Source: Sulfuritalea sp. (GTDB lineage: Bacteria; Pseudomonadota; Gammaproteobacteria; Burkholderiales; Rhodocyclaceae). From it: DNA of 64,000 nt. The notes under the pieces are model-generated. The model was given only the letters and a program-made list of their open reading frames with translations, had not been told where the DNA came from and did no database searches. The stretch spans positions 1-64,000 of the forward strand of contig JAUSCI010000014.1 of assembly GCA_030651305.1 (NCBI GenBank). Reading direction: 5' to 3'. The position numbers and the translations under genes were made by a program. Below are positions 1 through 11,481 of the stretch, one piece after another (position 1 is the stretch's first letter; the number at the start of each line of letters is the position of its first letter).

Positions 1-426
1 CGTGACCGACACCACCGCCGGGAAGCGGCTGCCGTCCTTGCGGATGTAGGTCAGTTCGTAGATGTCCTCGATGCCGCGCGAGGCCTTGAATACCAGCGCT
101 TCGAAGCCCGGCGTGATCGGGGTGCCGAATTCAATGCTCAAGGCCTCGGCGCGCGCGATCAATTCATGGGGATCGGAGATGTCGGCCGGTGTGATCTTGT
201 TCATCACGTCGGCGGCCGCGTAGCCCAGCATGCGCTCGGCGCCGACGTTGAAAATCTGGATAACGCCCTTGGCGTCGGTGGCGATGCTGGAGAAGTTGGC
301 ACTGTTGAAAATCGCGCTCTGCAAGGCATCGGTTTTAATCAATGCCTCCTGGCGGCGGGCTTCGGTGATGCCCTCCGTCGTCCCGGACGCGGGATGGGGG
401 ATGACGGAATCAGGATTCAAGGGCAT
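1..426 (-). CDS. PAS-domain sensor protein, N-terminal part (runs off the left edge)
   Basis: An open minus-strand frame starts at ATG 426 (AGAGG about 8 bases upstream) and continues through base 1, giving 142 residues. It is missing from the ORF track because it is not closed. The translation holds a PAS core ([20 protein letters not shown], then [16 protein letters not shown]). From about residue 22 it is nearly identical to the N-terminal PAS domain of the hybrid kinase at 733-2889, so the two genes are tandem paralogs or share a recently copied sensor module. Its first 20 residues differ and are encoded by REP-like sequence. The output domain lies outside the window; a histidine kinase or diguanylate cyclase are both possible. 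Confidence 0.8.
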   Translation of the reverse strand, partial: MPLNPDSVIPHPASGTTEGITEARRQEALIKTDALQSAIFNSANFSSIATDAKGVIQIFNVGAERMLGYAAADVMNKITPADISDPHELIARAEALSIEFGTPITPGFEALVFKASRGIEDIYELTYIRKDGSRFPAVVSVT

Positions 427-732
427 GGTCGACCTCTGCCGGAAAGGAAAATGCAAATGAATCTCGCCGATTGCGCGGCAGATGCTGTGAGCGGCACCTC
501 ACCTGTGCGCGCACGCCGCAGCAAGCTGCATGCATGTGCTCGAACGCGCCGACGTCGAAGTCGAGTCCGTCGATGAGTCAGGAGCCGCTGGTCTTCTTAT
601 AGCGTTTGGGCCGGTCGCTATCGGTGCGCTGTCGCACACAAGCCGGCGACTTCATGCGGCAAGTCCGGAGTTCCGGCAGTGTTCTCCCGATTGCCGAATA
701 GTCGGCTCCCGCGAGACGGCGATCGAGGCCTC
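427..732. other. intergenic region between the two sensor genes
   Basis: This 306-base gap contains no convincing gene; the listed ORFs here are on the plus strand, antisense to the sensors, and show no protein family features. It does hold a likely minus-strand promoter and a palindrome, listed separately. Confidence 0.6.
597..638 (-). promoter_or_regulatory. putative promoter with palindromic operator upstream of the partial sensor gene
   Basis: On the minus strand a -10-like TATAAG (602 to 597) lies about 20 bases downstream of the palindrome GTGCGCTGTCGCAC (624-637). The same palindrome, at nearly the same distance from a weak -10, lies ahead of the HD-GYP gene at 5071-5086. The palindrome centre would sit near -40, where class II activators bind. 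The binding protein is unknown. Confidence 0.4.
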
Positions 733-2885
<2,153 letters not shown>

Positions 2886-2889
<4 letters not shown>

Positions 2890-3899
2890 GAGTCGGAAAA
2901 CCGGATCAAATTGCCTCCAGCCTCTTTGGCTTGGTACATCGCCATATCCGCCCACTTGATGACGTCATCCGGGCCGACCTCGTGATCGAGAAACAGCGCG
3001 ACGCCCATGCTGGAGGAACAGCGGTGCTCGATGGTGGTGGCTGCCGAACCCTCTGACTCTATTTTCAACAGATAGGCTTGGCTCAGGATGACGCGGATTT
3101 TTTCGGCGACGACGGTGGCCTGCGCGGTGGAGGCGGCCTTGTTGTTGTCCAACTCACTGAGCAGCACCACAAACTCATCGCCGCCGAAACGTGCGACGAC
3201 GTCCACCTCGCGCACACAACCGCCAATGCGCCGTGCAACTTCGATCAGCAGCAGATCGCCCACGTTATGTCCGTGCGTGTCATTGAGCGACTTGAATTTG
3301 TCCAAATCGAGGAATATGAGCGCGCCATAACGCATGGTTCGTTTGCTGGTCGCCATCGCCTGGCACAAGCGGTCTCTTATCAGGCGGCGATTGGGCAGGC
3401 CCGTCAGTTCATCATGCAAGGCCAGGCTGAGAATCTTCGCCTCTGCCTGCTTGCGTTCCGTGATGTCGCGCGCGGCGACGAATACACCCTGGAGCTTGCG
3501 GTTTCTATCGTAGAAGGTGGTCGCGTTGTAGGACACCACGGTTTCCTTGCCATCTCTGGCGCGCGCCGTGAGTTCGTAGTTGCTGACCTGTTTTTTGCTC
3601 AGAACCAGCTTGATGCCTGCCTCCGCCTGTTCCGGATCGGTGAAGTAGTCCATGAATGGCGTGCCGATCAACTCGTCGCGCGTGCAACCAGTAAGTGCCC
3701 CCATTTGCTTATTGACATCGGTGATGATGCCGGACGGATCGGTGGCCATCAACGCGTCGATGTTGGATTCGAACAGGGAACGCGTGTAGAACTGCTGATC
3801 GCGCAGACGCTGATCAACGCTCTTCTCCTCCGTTTCGACCTGCTTGCGGGCGACGGAATTGACACTGGCGCCAAGCTGTGGGCGGAAGCTGTCAGTCAT
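2886..3899 (-). CDS. PAS-GGDEF diguanylate cyclase
   Basis: About 337 residues from ATG 3899, which overlaps the end of the HD-GYP gene by 8 bases (ATG 3914 is an alternative; the track's 3947 is a TTG). A PAS domain ([21 protein letters not shown] onward) is followed by a GGDEF domain with an intact RFGGDEF active site and an RxxD inhibitory site (REVD) upstream. It should make cyclic di-GMP from two GTP and be product-inhibited. There is no membrane segment. It lies between a REC-HD-GYP phosphodiesterase gene and a hybrid kinase gene with overlapping ends at both sides, so synthesis and breakdown of cyclic di-GMP are encoded in one transcript. Confidence 0.9.
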
Positions 3900-4962
3900 A
3901 GACGTGCTGGTCATAGATTGCGGCAAAGCGGTCGGCCCGCGCCGCAAAACAGGCCAGCACCTCCGGGTCGAAATGCCCTGGCTCGACTCGGCCGTCGCCC
4001 TGGGTAATGATCTCGACGGCGCGCGCGTGATCGATTGGCGGCTTGTAGGGACGCTTGCTGCGCAGCGCGTCGTAGATGTCGCAGATTTGCATGATCCGCG
4101 CCGCGAGGGGAATCGCCTCGCCCTTGAGGCCGTTCGGGTAGCCGCTGCCGTCCCAGCGTTCGTGGTGGTTGAGTGCGATTTCGGCGCCCATGCGGATATA
4201 CGGCGAAGTGCCTTTGCCCAGGATGCTGGCGCCCAGCGTGCAGTGGGTTCTCATGATGACCCACTCCCTGGGCGTGAAGCCGCCCGGCTTGAGCAACACA
4301 TGATCGGCAATGCCGATCTTGCCGATGTCGTGCATCGGGCTGGCGTGGTAGATGGCAGACCGGAAATCCGTCGGCAAGTCCATTGCCTCAGCCATTTCCT
4401 TGCAGTAGTAACTGATGCGCCGGATGTGATGGCCGGTCTCTTCGTCCTTGTGCTCCGAGGCGCGCACCAGGGTAAACACCGTGTCGCGATACGCTTCTTC
4501 GATCTGCGCGGTCCGCTGCCGCACCTCTTCCTCCAGAATCCGGTTGTAATTGGCGAGGAAATCGCCGTATTCCTTGAGCCGCAGCAGGTTGCGCACGCGT
4601 ACGCGCAAGTCGGCGTGATCGATGGGCTTCGACAGAAACTCCTCGGCACCGGCTTCGAGCGCACGCAGCTTGGATGCCCGGTCGTCGAGCGCCGTGATCA
4701 TGATCACCGGCACCGGCCTCGTGCGCGGATCGGCTTTCAGCCGCGCCACGGTGTCGAAGCCGTCCATGTCCGGCATCATGATGTCGAGCAGAATCAGGTC
4801 GGGCTTATTCGCTGCCGCCACAGCCAGCGCCTCGCTGCCGGTGCGGGCGCTGATCGTGGCATACCCCTCGGCGTGCAGAAGCGTTTCGAGCAATTTGACG
4901 TTGTGCGCCTGGTCGTCGACGACCATGACAGTGGCGTGTTTACGTGGAGTGTTGCCATTCAT
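3892..4962 (-). CDS. response regulator with HD-GYP phosphodiesterase domain
   Basis: 356 residues from ATG 4962; the track's start at 5034 adds 24 residues before the receiver domain and has no ribosome binding site. An N-terminal receiver (VMVVDDQAHNVKL, LILLDIMMPDMDGF with the phospho-Asp) is joined to an HD-GYP domain with MHDIGKIGI and HHERWDGSGYPNGLKG, the full catalytic set for cyclic di-GMP hydrolysis. It is the first gene of the minus-strand signalling operon and diverges from yqgE. The family (RpfG-like) typically links a two-component signal to cyclic di-GMP breakdown. Confidence 0.92.
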   Translation of the reverse strand: MNGNTPRKHATVMVVDDQAHNVKLLETLLHAEGYATISARTGSEALAVAAANKPDLILLDIMMPDMDGFDTVARLKADPRTRPVPVIMITALDDRASKLRALEAGAEEFLSKPIDHADLRVRVRNLLRLKEYGDFLANYNRILEEEVRQRTAQIEEAYRDTVFTLVRASEHKDEETGHHIRRISYYCKEMAEAMDLPTDFRSAIYHASPMHDIGKIGIADHVLLKPGGFTPREWVIMRTHCTLGASILGKGTSPYIRMGAEIALNHHERWDGSGYPNGLKGEAIPLAARIMQICDIYDALRSKRPYKPPIDHARAVEIITQGDGRVEPGHFDPEVLACFAARADRFAAIYDQHVYD

Positions 4963-5043
4963 GCCGCGAACTTTCTGTGGTGATTCAGCGCCCGGCGCTG
5001 AAGGTCTCCCGGAAGACGGATGTACCGATCCCATGAAGGACCG

Positions 5044-5086
5044 ACGCTAGGCGAAAACATCCCTGCCGTATGTGCGCTGTCGCACA
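5044..5086 (-). promoter_or_regulatory. palindromic operator in the HD-GYP / yqgE divergent region
   Basis: The perfect 6-base inverted repeat TGTGCGCTGTCGCACA occupies 5071-5086. On the minus strand a weak -10-like TAGCGT (5049 to 5044) follows after 21 bases, mirroring the arrangement at 597-638. The palindrome lies 74 bases upstream of the yqgE start and could affect both directions. Confidence 0.35.
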
Positions 5087-5159
5087 GAGCGGCGGGCCGG
5101 GTCTGATCGACGCGGAAATACTCGGGAACGGACTGACAGATTACAATGCCGATACTTTC

Positions 5160-5732
5160 ATGGAAACCGTCAGTCTCGCCAATCACTTTCTGATCGCCAT
5201 GCCCGCCATGGTCGACCCGAATTTTTCCCGCACGCTGACCTACATCTGCGAGCACAACGCAGACGGTGCCATCGGCATCATTGTCAATCGTCCGATCGAC
5301 ATGAAGCTGGCCGGACTCTTCGATCGGGTCAGCATTCCGCTTGAAGACGAAGAGGCCGAAGCGCGTTTCGCCGACCTGCCGGTCTATTTCGGCGGGCCGG
5401 TGCAGACCGATCGCGGCTTCGTCCTGCACCGCCCGGCGGGACACTGGCAGTCGTCGCTGAATGTCAGCGACAGCATCGCCCTGACCAGTTCGCGCGACAT
5501 CCTCCAGGCCATGGGCAGCACCGGCGCGCCGGCCGAAGTGCTGGTCAGCCTCGGCTATGCCGGCTGGACCGCCGGCCAACTGGAATGGGAACTGTCGCAA
5601 AACGCCTGGCTGACCGTCGAGGCCGACATCGCCATCATTTTTGACGTGCCCCCTGAAGAGCGCCTGCCGGCCGCGATGCAATTGCTCGGCGTGGATTTCG
5701 CCAACCTGTCGGAAGTCGCCGGGCATGCCTGA
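5160..5732 (+). CDS. yqgE: YqgE/AlgH family protein
   Basis: 190 residues from ATG 5160; the track's 5070 start adds 30 residues not typical of the family. The sequence [17 protein letters not shown], the [24 protein letters not shown] block and the [14 protein letters not shown] block are the family hallmarks. Its biochemical role is unsettled (linked to alginate regulation in Pseudomonas as AlgH). The gene overlaps ruvX by 8 bases, and the order yqgE-ruvX-pyrR-pyrB-pyrC' matches the one known in Pseudomonas, supporting a conserved operon. Confidence 0.95.
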   Translation: METVSLANHFLIAMPAMVDPNFSRTLTYICEHNADGAIGIIVNRPIDMKLAGLFDRVSIPLEDEEAEARFADLPVYFGGPVQTDRGFVLHRPAGHWQSSLNVSDSIALTSSRDILQAMGSTGAPAEVLVSLGYAGWTAGQLEWELSQNAWLTVEADIAIIFDVPPEERLPAAMQLLGVDFANLSEVAGHA

Positions 5733-6180
5733 CCGGTCCGGCGCCGTGCTCGCCTTCGATTTCGGCCTGAAGCGCATCGGCGTCGCCATTGGCACACAAC
5801 TCGACGCCGGCCGAGCCGGATCGGCGCGCTCCCTGACCACCATCGACAGCGAGGCCAACGACGCCCGTTTCGACGCCATCTCGAAGATGGTCGCCGAGTG
5901 GCAGCCGGTTTGCCTGTTGGTGGGACGGCCCCTGAACGAGGACGGCACGCCGCACGAAATGACGGCGCGCTGCGAACGCTTCGCCAATCAGCTGCGTGGG
6001 CGGTTTCAGTTGCCGGTCGAGGAGGTCGACGAGCGCTACACGTCGATCGCAGCCGATGCGAACCTGCGCCAACGCGGGCTGTCCTGGCAGCAGCGCAAGA
6101 CACAGGTCGATGCCGAGGCCGCCCTCATCATTCTCCAAAGCTGGTTTGAAACTCATGCCACTATCCACTCGCCTGCCTGA
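5725..6180 (+). CDS. ruvX: Holliday junction resolvase-like protein RuvX (YqgF)
   Basis: 151 residues from ATG 5725, inside the end of yqgE. The RNase H-like fold is shown by [15 protein letters not shown] (first catalytic Asp), [15 protein letters not shown] and the end segment VDERYTS with [13 protein letters not shown]. The family is associated with pre-16S rRNA 5' end maturation, and earlier with Holliday junction resolution. It overlaps pyrR by 26 bases, so the two are probably translationally coupled. Confidence 0.95.
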   Translation: MPDRSGAVLAFDFGLKRIGVAIGTQLDAGRAGSARSLTTIDSEANDARFDAISKMVAEWQPVCLLVGRPLNEDGTPHEMTARCERFANQLRGRFQLPVEEVDERYTSIAADANLRQRGLSWQQRKTQVDAEAALIILQSWFETHATIHSPA

Positions 6181-6664
6181 CGCCGAAGCGCTCTGCGTCG
6201 CCCTCGCCGCGGCCATGCGGCCCCACGTCGATCCCGCCGCTACGGTGCTGGTCGGCATCCATACCGGCGGCGTCTGGGTCGCCGAGCGGCTGCACGCTGC
6301 CCTTGGCCTCAAGATGCCGCCGGGCTCGATCAATGTGTCCTTCTATCGCGATGATTTCAGCCAGCGCGGCCTGCACAGCAATGCCAAGACTTCGCAGATT
6401 CCTTTCGATGTCGAAGGCGCGCACATCGTCATCGTCGATGACGTGCTCTATACCGGCCGCACCATCCGCGCCGCGATGAACGAGTTGTTCGATTACGGCC
6501 GGCCGGCAAAAATCGACCTTGCGGTACTGACCGATCGCGGCGGCCGCGAACTTCCCATCGCTCCCAGTTTCTGTCCGCATTCGCTGAGCTTGCCTGCCGC
6601 CCAGATGCTGGCGCTGGAGCGGGCGGCCGACGGCGGCCTGTCCTTCCGGTTGATAACAGAATGA
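6155..6664 (+). CDS. pyrR: bifunctional pyrimidine operon regulator / uracil phosphoribosyltransferase
   Basis: 169 residues from ATG 6155. The PRPP-binding loop reads [17 protein letters not shown], and the N-terminal region [14 protein letters not shown] fits the type I phosphoribosyltransferase fold. In Firmicutes PyrR is an RNA-binding attenuator; in Pseudomonas it is linked to the pyrBC' operon. No clear attenuator is visible here because pyrR overlaps both its neighbours. It is followed by pyrB with an ATGA overlap. Confidence 0.95.
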   Translation: MPLSTRLPDAEALCVALAAAMRPHVDPAATVLVGIHTGGVWVAERLHAALGLKMPPGSINVSFYRDDFSQRGLHSNAKTSQIPFDVEGAHIVIVDDVLYTGRTIRAAMNELFDYGRPAKIDLAVLTDRGGRELPIAPSFCPHSLSLPAAQMLALERAADGGLSFRLITE

Positions 6665-7638
6665 GCGCATCCGGCATGCAAAAAAGTCCGCAACTCAACA
6701 GTCATGGCGAGTTACAGCATCTGCTGACCATCGAGGGCCTGCCGCGCGACGTGCTGACGCGCATTCTCGACACCGCCGCGCCGTTTTCCGAAGTCGCCGA
6801 ACGCGAAGTCAAGAAAGTGCCGCTGCTGCGCGGCAAGAGCGTGTTCAACCTGTTCTTCGAGAATTCGACGCGCACCCGCACCACCTTCGAGATCGCGGCA
6901 AAGCGGCTTTCCGCCGACGTCATCAATCTCAACATCAATACGTCCTCGGCGAACAAGGGAGAAACCCTGCTCGACACGGCGGACAACCTCGCCGCGATGC
7001 AGGCCGACATGTTCGTCGTGCGCCACGCCTCCAGCGGCGCGCCTTTCCTGCTCGCGCAACACATGGCGGCCACCGGACGCGACCACATCCATGTGGTGAA
7101 TGCCGGCGACGGCCGCCATGCGCATCCGACGCAAGGCCTGCTCGACATGTACACGATCCGTCACTACAAGACGGATTTCACCCAGCTCACCATTGCCATC
7201 GTCGGCGACGTGCTGCATTCGCGCGTGGCGCGCAGCCAGATCCATGCGCTGACCACGCTCGGCGTCCCCGAGGTGCGCGTCATTGCGCCGAAGACCCTGC
7301 TGCCCACCGGCATCGAACGCCTCGGCGTGCGGGTGTTCCACGACATGCGCGAAGGCCTGCGCGGCGTCGATGTCGTCATGATGCTGCGCCTGCAGAACGA
7401 ACGCATGCAGGGCGCCCTGCTGCCCTCGACCCAGGAGTATTTCAAATCCTACGGCCTGACGCCGGAAAAGCTGGCGCTGGCCAAGCCCGACGCCATCGTC
7501 ATGCATCCGGGGCCGATGAATCGCGGCGTCGAAATCGATTCGGCGGTGGCCGACGGCAGCCAGGCCGTGATCCTGCCGCAAGTCACGTTCGGCATTGCGG
7601 TGCGTATGGCCGTGATGGCCATGCTGGCGGGGAACTGA
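6661..7638 (+). CDS. pyrB: aspartate carbamoyltransferase catalytic subunit
   Basis: 325 residues; ATG 6661 overlaps the pyrR stop (ATGA). It catalyses carbamoyl phosphate plus aspartate to carbamoyl aspartate, the committed step of pyrimidine synthesis. Visible signatures are [13 protein letters not shown] (carbamoyl phosphate loop), HPTQGLLD, and the C-terminal MHPGPMNRG. No pyrI regulatory subunit gene follows; instead there is a degenerate dihydroorotase, as in the Pseudomonas dodecameric PyrB-PyrC' complex. Confidence 0.97.
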   Translation: MSASGMQKSPQLNSHGELQHLLTIEGLPRDVLTRILDTAAPFSEVAEREVKKVPLLRGKSVFNLFFENSTRTRTTFEIAAKRLSADVINLNINTSSANKGETLLDTADNLAAMQADMFVVRHASSGAPFLLAQHMAATGRDHIHVVNAGDGRHAHPTQGLLDMYTIRHYKTDFTQLTIAIVGDVLHSRVARSQIHALTTLGVPEVRVIAPKTLLPTGIERLGVRVFHDMREGLRGVDVVMMLRLQNERMQGALLPSTQEYFKSYGLTPEKLALAKPDAIVMHPGPMNRGVEIDSAVADGSQAVILPQVTFGIAVRMAVMAMLAGN

Positions 7639-7643
7639 TCACC

Positions 7644-8930
7644 ATGAAGATTCATATCAAGAACGGCCGGCTGATCGACCCGGCGAGCAAGACCGACAAG
7701 GCGCTGGACCTGTTCATCGCGGCCGGACGAATAGTCGGCGTTGGCGGTACGGCGCCGGCGGGGTTCGAAGCCAACAGCGTGCTGGACGCCACCGGCTGCA
7801 TCGTCTGCCCCGGGCTGGTCGATCTGGCGGCACGGCTGCGCGAGCCGGGCTTCGAATACAGGGCCACGCTGGAATCCGAAATGGCTGCGGCGGCGGCCGG
7901 CGGCATCACGCGCCTGGCCTGTCCGCCCGACACCGATCCGGTGCTGGACGAGCCGGGACTGGTGGAGATGCTGACCCATCGGGCGCGGCTGCCCGAGTTC
8001 GCCCACGTCCATCCGGTCGGTGCCTTGACCTTGCAGCTGGAAGGCGCGGCGCTTACGGAAATGGCAGAGCTGGCGGAAGCCGGTTGTGTCGCCTTCGGCC
8101 AGGCCAATCGCGCCATTGTCGACACCCAGGTGCTGCTGCGCGCCATGATGTACGCGGCGACTTTCGACTTTCCCGTCTGGCTGCAGGCGCAAGACCCATT
8201 TCTGGCCAGGAAGGGCGTGGCCCACGATGGTGAAGTCGCGGCCCGCCTGGGTCTCGCCGGGATTCCGGTGGCGGCGGAAACCATTGCGCTGGCAACCATC
8301 CTGCACCTGGCCCGCGAGACCGGCGCCCGGGTGCACGTGACGCGCATTTCGTCGGCCGCCGGCATCGACATGATTGTCGCCGCGCGTGCTGCCGGCATTG
8401 CGGTGACCTGCGACGTGGCGATCCATCACCTGCATCTGTGCGAGATGGATATCGGTTTCTTCGATACCCAGGCCCGACTCGACCCGCCGCTGCGCTCGCA
8501 GCGCGATCGCGAGGCCTTGCGCGCCGGCCTTGCGTCGGGCGCGATCAACGCACTGTGTTCCGATCACACGCCGGTCGATGACGATGGCAAGCAGATGCCG
8601 TTCGAGGAAGCCGAAGTCGGCGCCACCGGGCTCGAATTGCTGCTGCCGCTGACGCTCAAGTGGGCGCAGGAAATGAAGCTGCCGCTGGTGACGGCGCTGG
8701 CCCGCGTCACATCCGACCCGGCAAGTATTCTCGGCGTCAGGGCGGGCAGCCTGGCCATCGGCGCGGCGGCCGATATCTGCGTTTTCGATCCGGCGGCCGG
8801 GTTCCGGGTCACGCGCGAAAATCTCAGAAGCCAGGGCAAGAACACGCCCTTCCTCGGCCAGGAGTTGCCCGGCCGCGTGCGCTACACGCTGATCGATGGC
8901 CATCTGGCCTTCGACGGCACGCTGGGCTGA
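7644..8930 (+). CDS. pyrC': dihydroorotase-like protein, probably non-catalytic (PyrC')
   Basis: 428 residues, five bases after pyrB. The amidohydrolase scaffold of dihydroorotase is clear (VCPGLVDLAARLREPG, SDHTPVDDDGKQMPFEEAEVG). The metal site normally read as DxHxHxREPG is DLAARLREPG here, so both histidines are absent, and the later HxTHxS histidine is replaced (HVTRISS). This matches the inactive PyrC' paralog that is structurally required for PyrB assembly in Pseudomonas. An active pyrC should exist elsewhere in the genome. Confidence 0.9.
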   Translation: MKIHIKNGRLIDPASKTDKALDLFIAAGRIVGVGGTAPAGFEANSVLDATGCIVCPGLVDLAARLREPGFEYRATLESEMAAAAAGGITRLACPPDTDPVLDEPGLVEMLTHRARLPEFAHVHPVGALTLQLEGAALTEMAELAEAGCVAFGQANRAIVDTQVLLRAMMYAATFDFPVWLQAQDPFLARKGVAHDGEVAARLGLAGIPVAAETIALATILHLARETGARVHVTRISSAAGIDMIVAARAAGIAVTCDVAIHHLHLCEMDIGFFDTQARLDPPLRSQRDREALRAGLASGAINALCSDHTPVDDDGKQMPFEEAEVGATGLELLLPLTLKWAQEMKLPLVTALARVTSDPASILGVRAGSLAIGAAADICVFDPAAGFRVTRENLRSQGKNTPFLGQELPGRVRYTLIDGHLAFDGTLG

Positions 8931-8944
8931 CGCCGCGCGCGGCT

Positions 8945-8976
8945 GAGTGGGTACCGTCCCTTCGGGACAGGGGGTG
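8945..8976. repeat. short hairpin repeat (TACCGTCCC...GGGAC type)
   Basis: The sequence TACCGTCCCTTCGGGACAGG forms a small hairpin just ahead of the acyltransferase ribosome binding site. Related hairpins with the same flanks occur near 30138-30166 and 31719-31802. Confidence 0.45.
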
Positions 8977-8980
8977 GCAA

Positions 8981-10207
8981 ATGGATAGTCGCCGGTACTA
9001 TGGTCTCGATGCCCTGCGCGGCGGCATGATGATGCTGGGCATTGTTCTGCATGCTTCCATGTTTTATCTGGTCACGCCTCCGCCGACGATGCCGCTCCCT
9101 ACCGACCGGAACAATGCGCTTGTCTTTGACCTGATCTTTGCTTTCATCCACAGCTTTCGCATGCCTACGTTCTTCGTCCTGGCGGGATTTTTTACCTCGC
9201 TGCTGATTGAAAAACGGGGCCTTCGTGGCACCTACAAGGATCGCGCCAAGCGGATTCTGGCGCCGCTGGCCGTGGGTATCGTGACACTGCTGCCATTCAC
9301 CTTCCTGTTCATGATCGATTTTGCGCTGAGTGCGCGATTCGGCACGCACGACTTCATTCCGGACCACGAGGCGCTGGGTATCTTCAGCCGGGAAGTGGCG
9401 GCGAAGGGAGTGCCCACCGGCAAACCGAGCCTCGGGCACTTGTGGTTCCTGTATTACCTCTGCTTCTTCTACCTGCTGATTCCGCTGTGCCAGGCCCTGG
9501 TGAGCTCAATCGCGAGGGTCGAGGAGCGATTCAGGCGCTGGCTGGTTTCGCCCTTCCTGCTGCTGGCGTTTGCGCTCTACACGGCGGCCACCTTGTGGCC
9601 CTTCCACGGCGGCCAGTTGCACGAGGGGTTCATCTACTTCGAGCCGCACTTGCCGTCACTGGTCTATTACGGGTCGTTCTTCGTGCTCGGTTACGTCCTC
9701 CATCACTACCGGGAATTCCTCCAGGCCCTGGCGCGAAACGTTTCCTCCTGGGCGATGCTCGCACTGATCCTGTTCCCTCTTGCCGTTTACGCGAGCCACC
9801 TCGACAACGATGCCCATGGCGCCAGCTTCACGCTGCACCTTGGCGCGGTGCTGGCAAACGCGCTGTGCACGTGGGCCCTCATCTACCTGTTTCTGGGAAG
9901 CGCGCTGCGCTTCTTCGACCGCCAATCACCCTGGATCGGATATGTATCGCAATCCTCGTACTGGGTCTTCCTGGTGCACTTGCCGCTGGTTAACTTTGCC
10001 GGTTGGTGGCTGGTGCAATTCGACCTTCCCTCGCCGCTCAAATTTCTGCTTGTTTGCGGCTTTACCTCGGTCGTGGCCTTCACGACATTTCACTACGGGG
10101 TGCAGAGGACCTGGATCAGCGATTTCCTGTATGGACGCCGGTTCGACCTGGATTGGCCGTGGCGGGAATCAGGGATTTCTCGCTCGCCGCTCCAGACGCG
10201 AACATGA
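8981..10207 (+). CDS. membrane acyltransferase (acyltransferase 3 / OpgC-like family)
   Basis: 408 residues from ATG 8981, preceded by a purine-rich GGGGG stretch. The start MDSRRYYGLDALRGGMMMLGIVLHAS is typical of the family, in which a membrane enzyme transfers acyl groups onto extracytoplasmic carbohydrates. About ten hydrophobic segments run to the end, including PTFFVLAGFFTSLLI and SYWVFLVHLPLVNFAGWWL. The resemblance is strongest to OpgC/MdoC-like proteins, but no glucan synthesis genes are nearby, so the substrate is unknown. It overlaps the adenylate cyclase gene as ATGA. Confidence 0.85.
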   Translation: MDSRRYYGLDALRGGMMMLGIVLHASMFYLVTPPPTMPLPTDRNNALVFDLIFAFIHSFRMPTFFVLAGFFTSLLIEKRGLRGTYKDRAKRILAPLAVGIVTLLPFTFLFMIDFALSARFGTHDFIPDHEALGIFSREVAAKGVPTGKPSLGHLWFLYYLCFFYLLIPLCQALVSSIARVEERFRRWLVSPFLLLAFALYTAATLWPFHGGQLHEGFIYFEPHLPSLVYYGSFFVLGYVLHHYREFLQALARNVSSWAMLALILFPLAVYASHLDNDAHGASFTLHLGAVLANALCTWALIYLFLGSALRFFDRQSPWIGYVSQSSYWVFLVHLPLVNFAGWWLVQFDLPSPLKFLLVCGFTSVVAFTTFHYGVQRTWISDFLYGRRFDLDWPWRESGISRSPLQTRT

Positions 10208-11481
10208 ACGTTGCCCGCATGAATCGCCTCACACTGCGTTTCGCCGACGCGGAACTGGAGAAGGCTTTTGCCGAGGAGCAGGCACGCAAGTCCCTGCGTC
10301 CGATTCGAATTGCGCTGGTCTGCGCCGGCCTGTTGACGCTCGCTTTCTGGCCCGCGATCATCCAGCTTGTTCCTTCCATTCAAGAGCAACTGCCGGGCAT
10401 CATGGCCAGGATTCTAGTCACGCTTGGCCTCTGCTATGCCTTGACCCAGACCCAGGTTTTTCTGCGCCGGCATCAGTGGCTGATGCTCGCCCTCGCCTGC
10501 GTACTGTCGTTTGGAATGATCAGCATCGTGGCGCGATATCCTCCGCAGATGCTGGACGCATCCGGTTTTTTCATGATGGCTATTCACTTGTTCAGCATCT
10601 ACGGCGTTTTTCGTCTGCGTTTTCCCGCAGCAGTGGCTGGCGGGTGGTTCAGCATGGCCATGTATCTGGTTCTGCTCAGCGCGCTCGGATTGCTGCCAGA
10701 GAGCTCCCTTTTCCGGCATGCAGGATCACTCCTGACGGCCAACCTCTGGGGCATGCTGATCTGCTACCAGATGGACCTTGCCCTGCGGCGCGCATTTCTG
10801 GCCATGCGCGACGTCGCCGCCGAAAAGGAACGCTCCGAGCGGCTGCTGCTCAACATCCTGCCGGCGGAACTGGCGCGGGAGCTGTCCGCGACCGGCAGCG
10901 CGCGTCCGGCCCGCCACGAGTCCGTCACCATCCTGTTCACCGACTTCAGCGGCTTCACCCAGGCCGCCTCATCCATGCCCGCCGAACAAGTGGTTGCCGA
11001 ACTGAACGAGATATTCGCGGCCTTCGACGACATCACCGACACCTGCGGCGTGGAGAAAATCAAGACCATCGGCGACGCCTACATGGCCGCGGCCGGGCTG
11101 CCCAAACCTTGCGCGGACCACGCGCAACGTTGCGTTCGCGCCGGGCTGGGCATGATCGACTATCTTGAAAAGCGCAACCGGACGGGCGCCTTCAAATGGT
11201 CGCTGCGAGTGGGGGTTCATTCCGGTCCGGTGGTGGCCGGCGTGGTCGGCAAGCGAAAGTACGCCTTTGACATCTGGGGCGATACCGTCAACGTCGCCTC
11301 GCGCATGGAAAGCTCCGGGGAAATCGGCCGGGTCAATATTTCGGCCGACACCCATGATCTCGTTCGCGCCGAGTTCGCTTGCGAGTACCGCGGAAAAGTG
11401 GACGCCAAAGGCAAGGGACAGATCGACATGTACTTTGTCGCCGGCCCGCAAGACAAAATCAGTCGCGAAATCCGAGGATAG
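10204..11481 (+). CDS. membrane-bound class III adenylate cyclase
   Basis: 425 residues from ATG 10204, which overlaps the acyltransferase stop (ATGA). Several hydrophobic segments cover about residues 40-190, followed by a linker (RDVAAEKERSERLLLNILP) and a class III cyclase domain with TILFTDFSGFT (metal Asp), VEKIKTIGDAYMA and FDIWGDTVNVASRM. The Lys in EKIKTIG and the Asp in FDIWG are the adenine-specifying pair, so the product is likely cyclic AMP. Translational coupling to a membrane acyltransferase is unusual. Its 3' end overlaps convergent yggU by 23 bases. Confidence 0.88.
   Translation: MNVARMNRLTLRFADAELEKAFAEEQARKSLRPIRIALVCAGLLTLAFWPAIIQLVPSIQEQLPGIMARILVTLGLCYALTQTQVFLRRHQWLMLALACVLSFGMISIVARYPPQMLDASGFFMMAIHLFSIYGVFRLRFPAAVAGGWFSMAMYLVLLSALGLLPESSLFRHAGSLLTANLWGMLICYQMDLALRRAFLAMRDVAAEKERSERLLLNILPAELARELSATGSARPARHESVTILFTDFSGFTQAASSMPAEQVVAELNEIFAAFDDITDTCGVEKIKTIGDAYMAAAGLPKPCADHAQRCVRAGLGMIDYLEKRNRTGAFKWSLRVGVHSGPVVAGVVGKRKYAFDIWGDTVNVASRMESSGEIGRVNISADTHDLVRAEFACEYRGKVDAKGKGQIDMYFVAGPQDKISREIRG

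Noticed and set aside
7449-8903. 484-residue minus-strand ORF over pyrC'
   Set aside because: Complement of a well-supported gene; high GC gives long open antisense frames throughout this genome.
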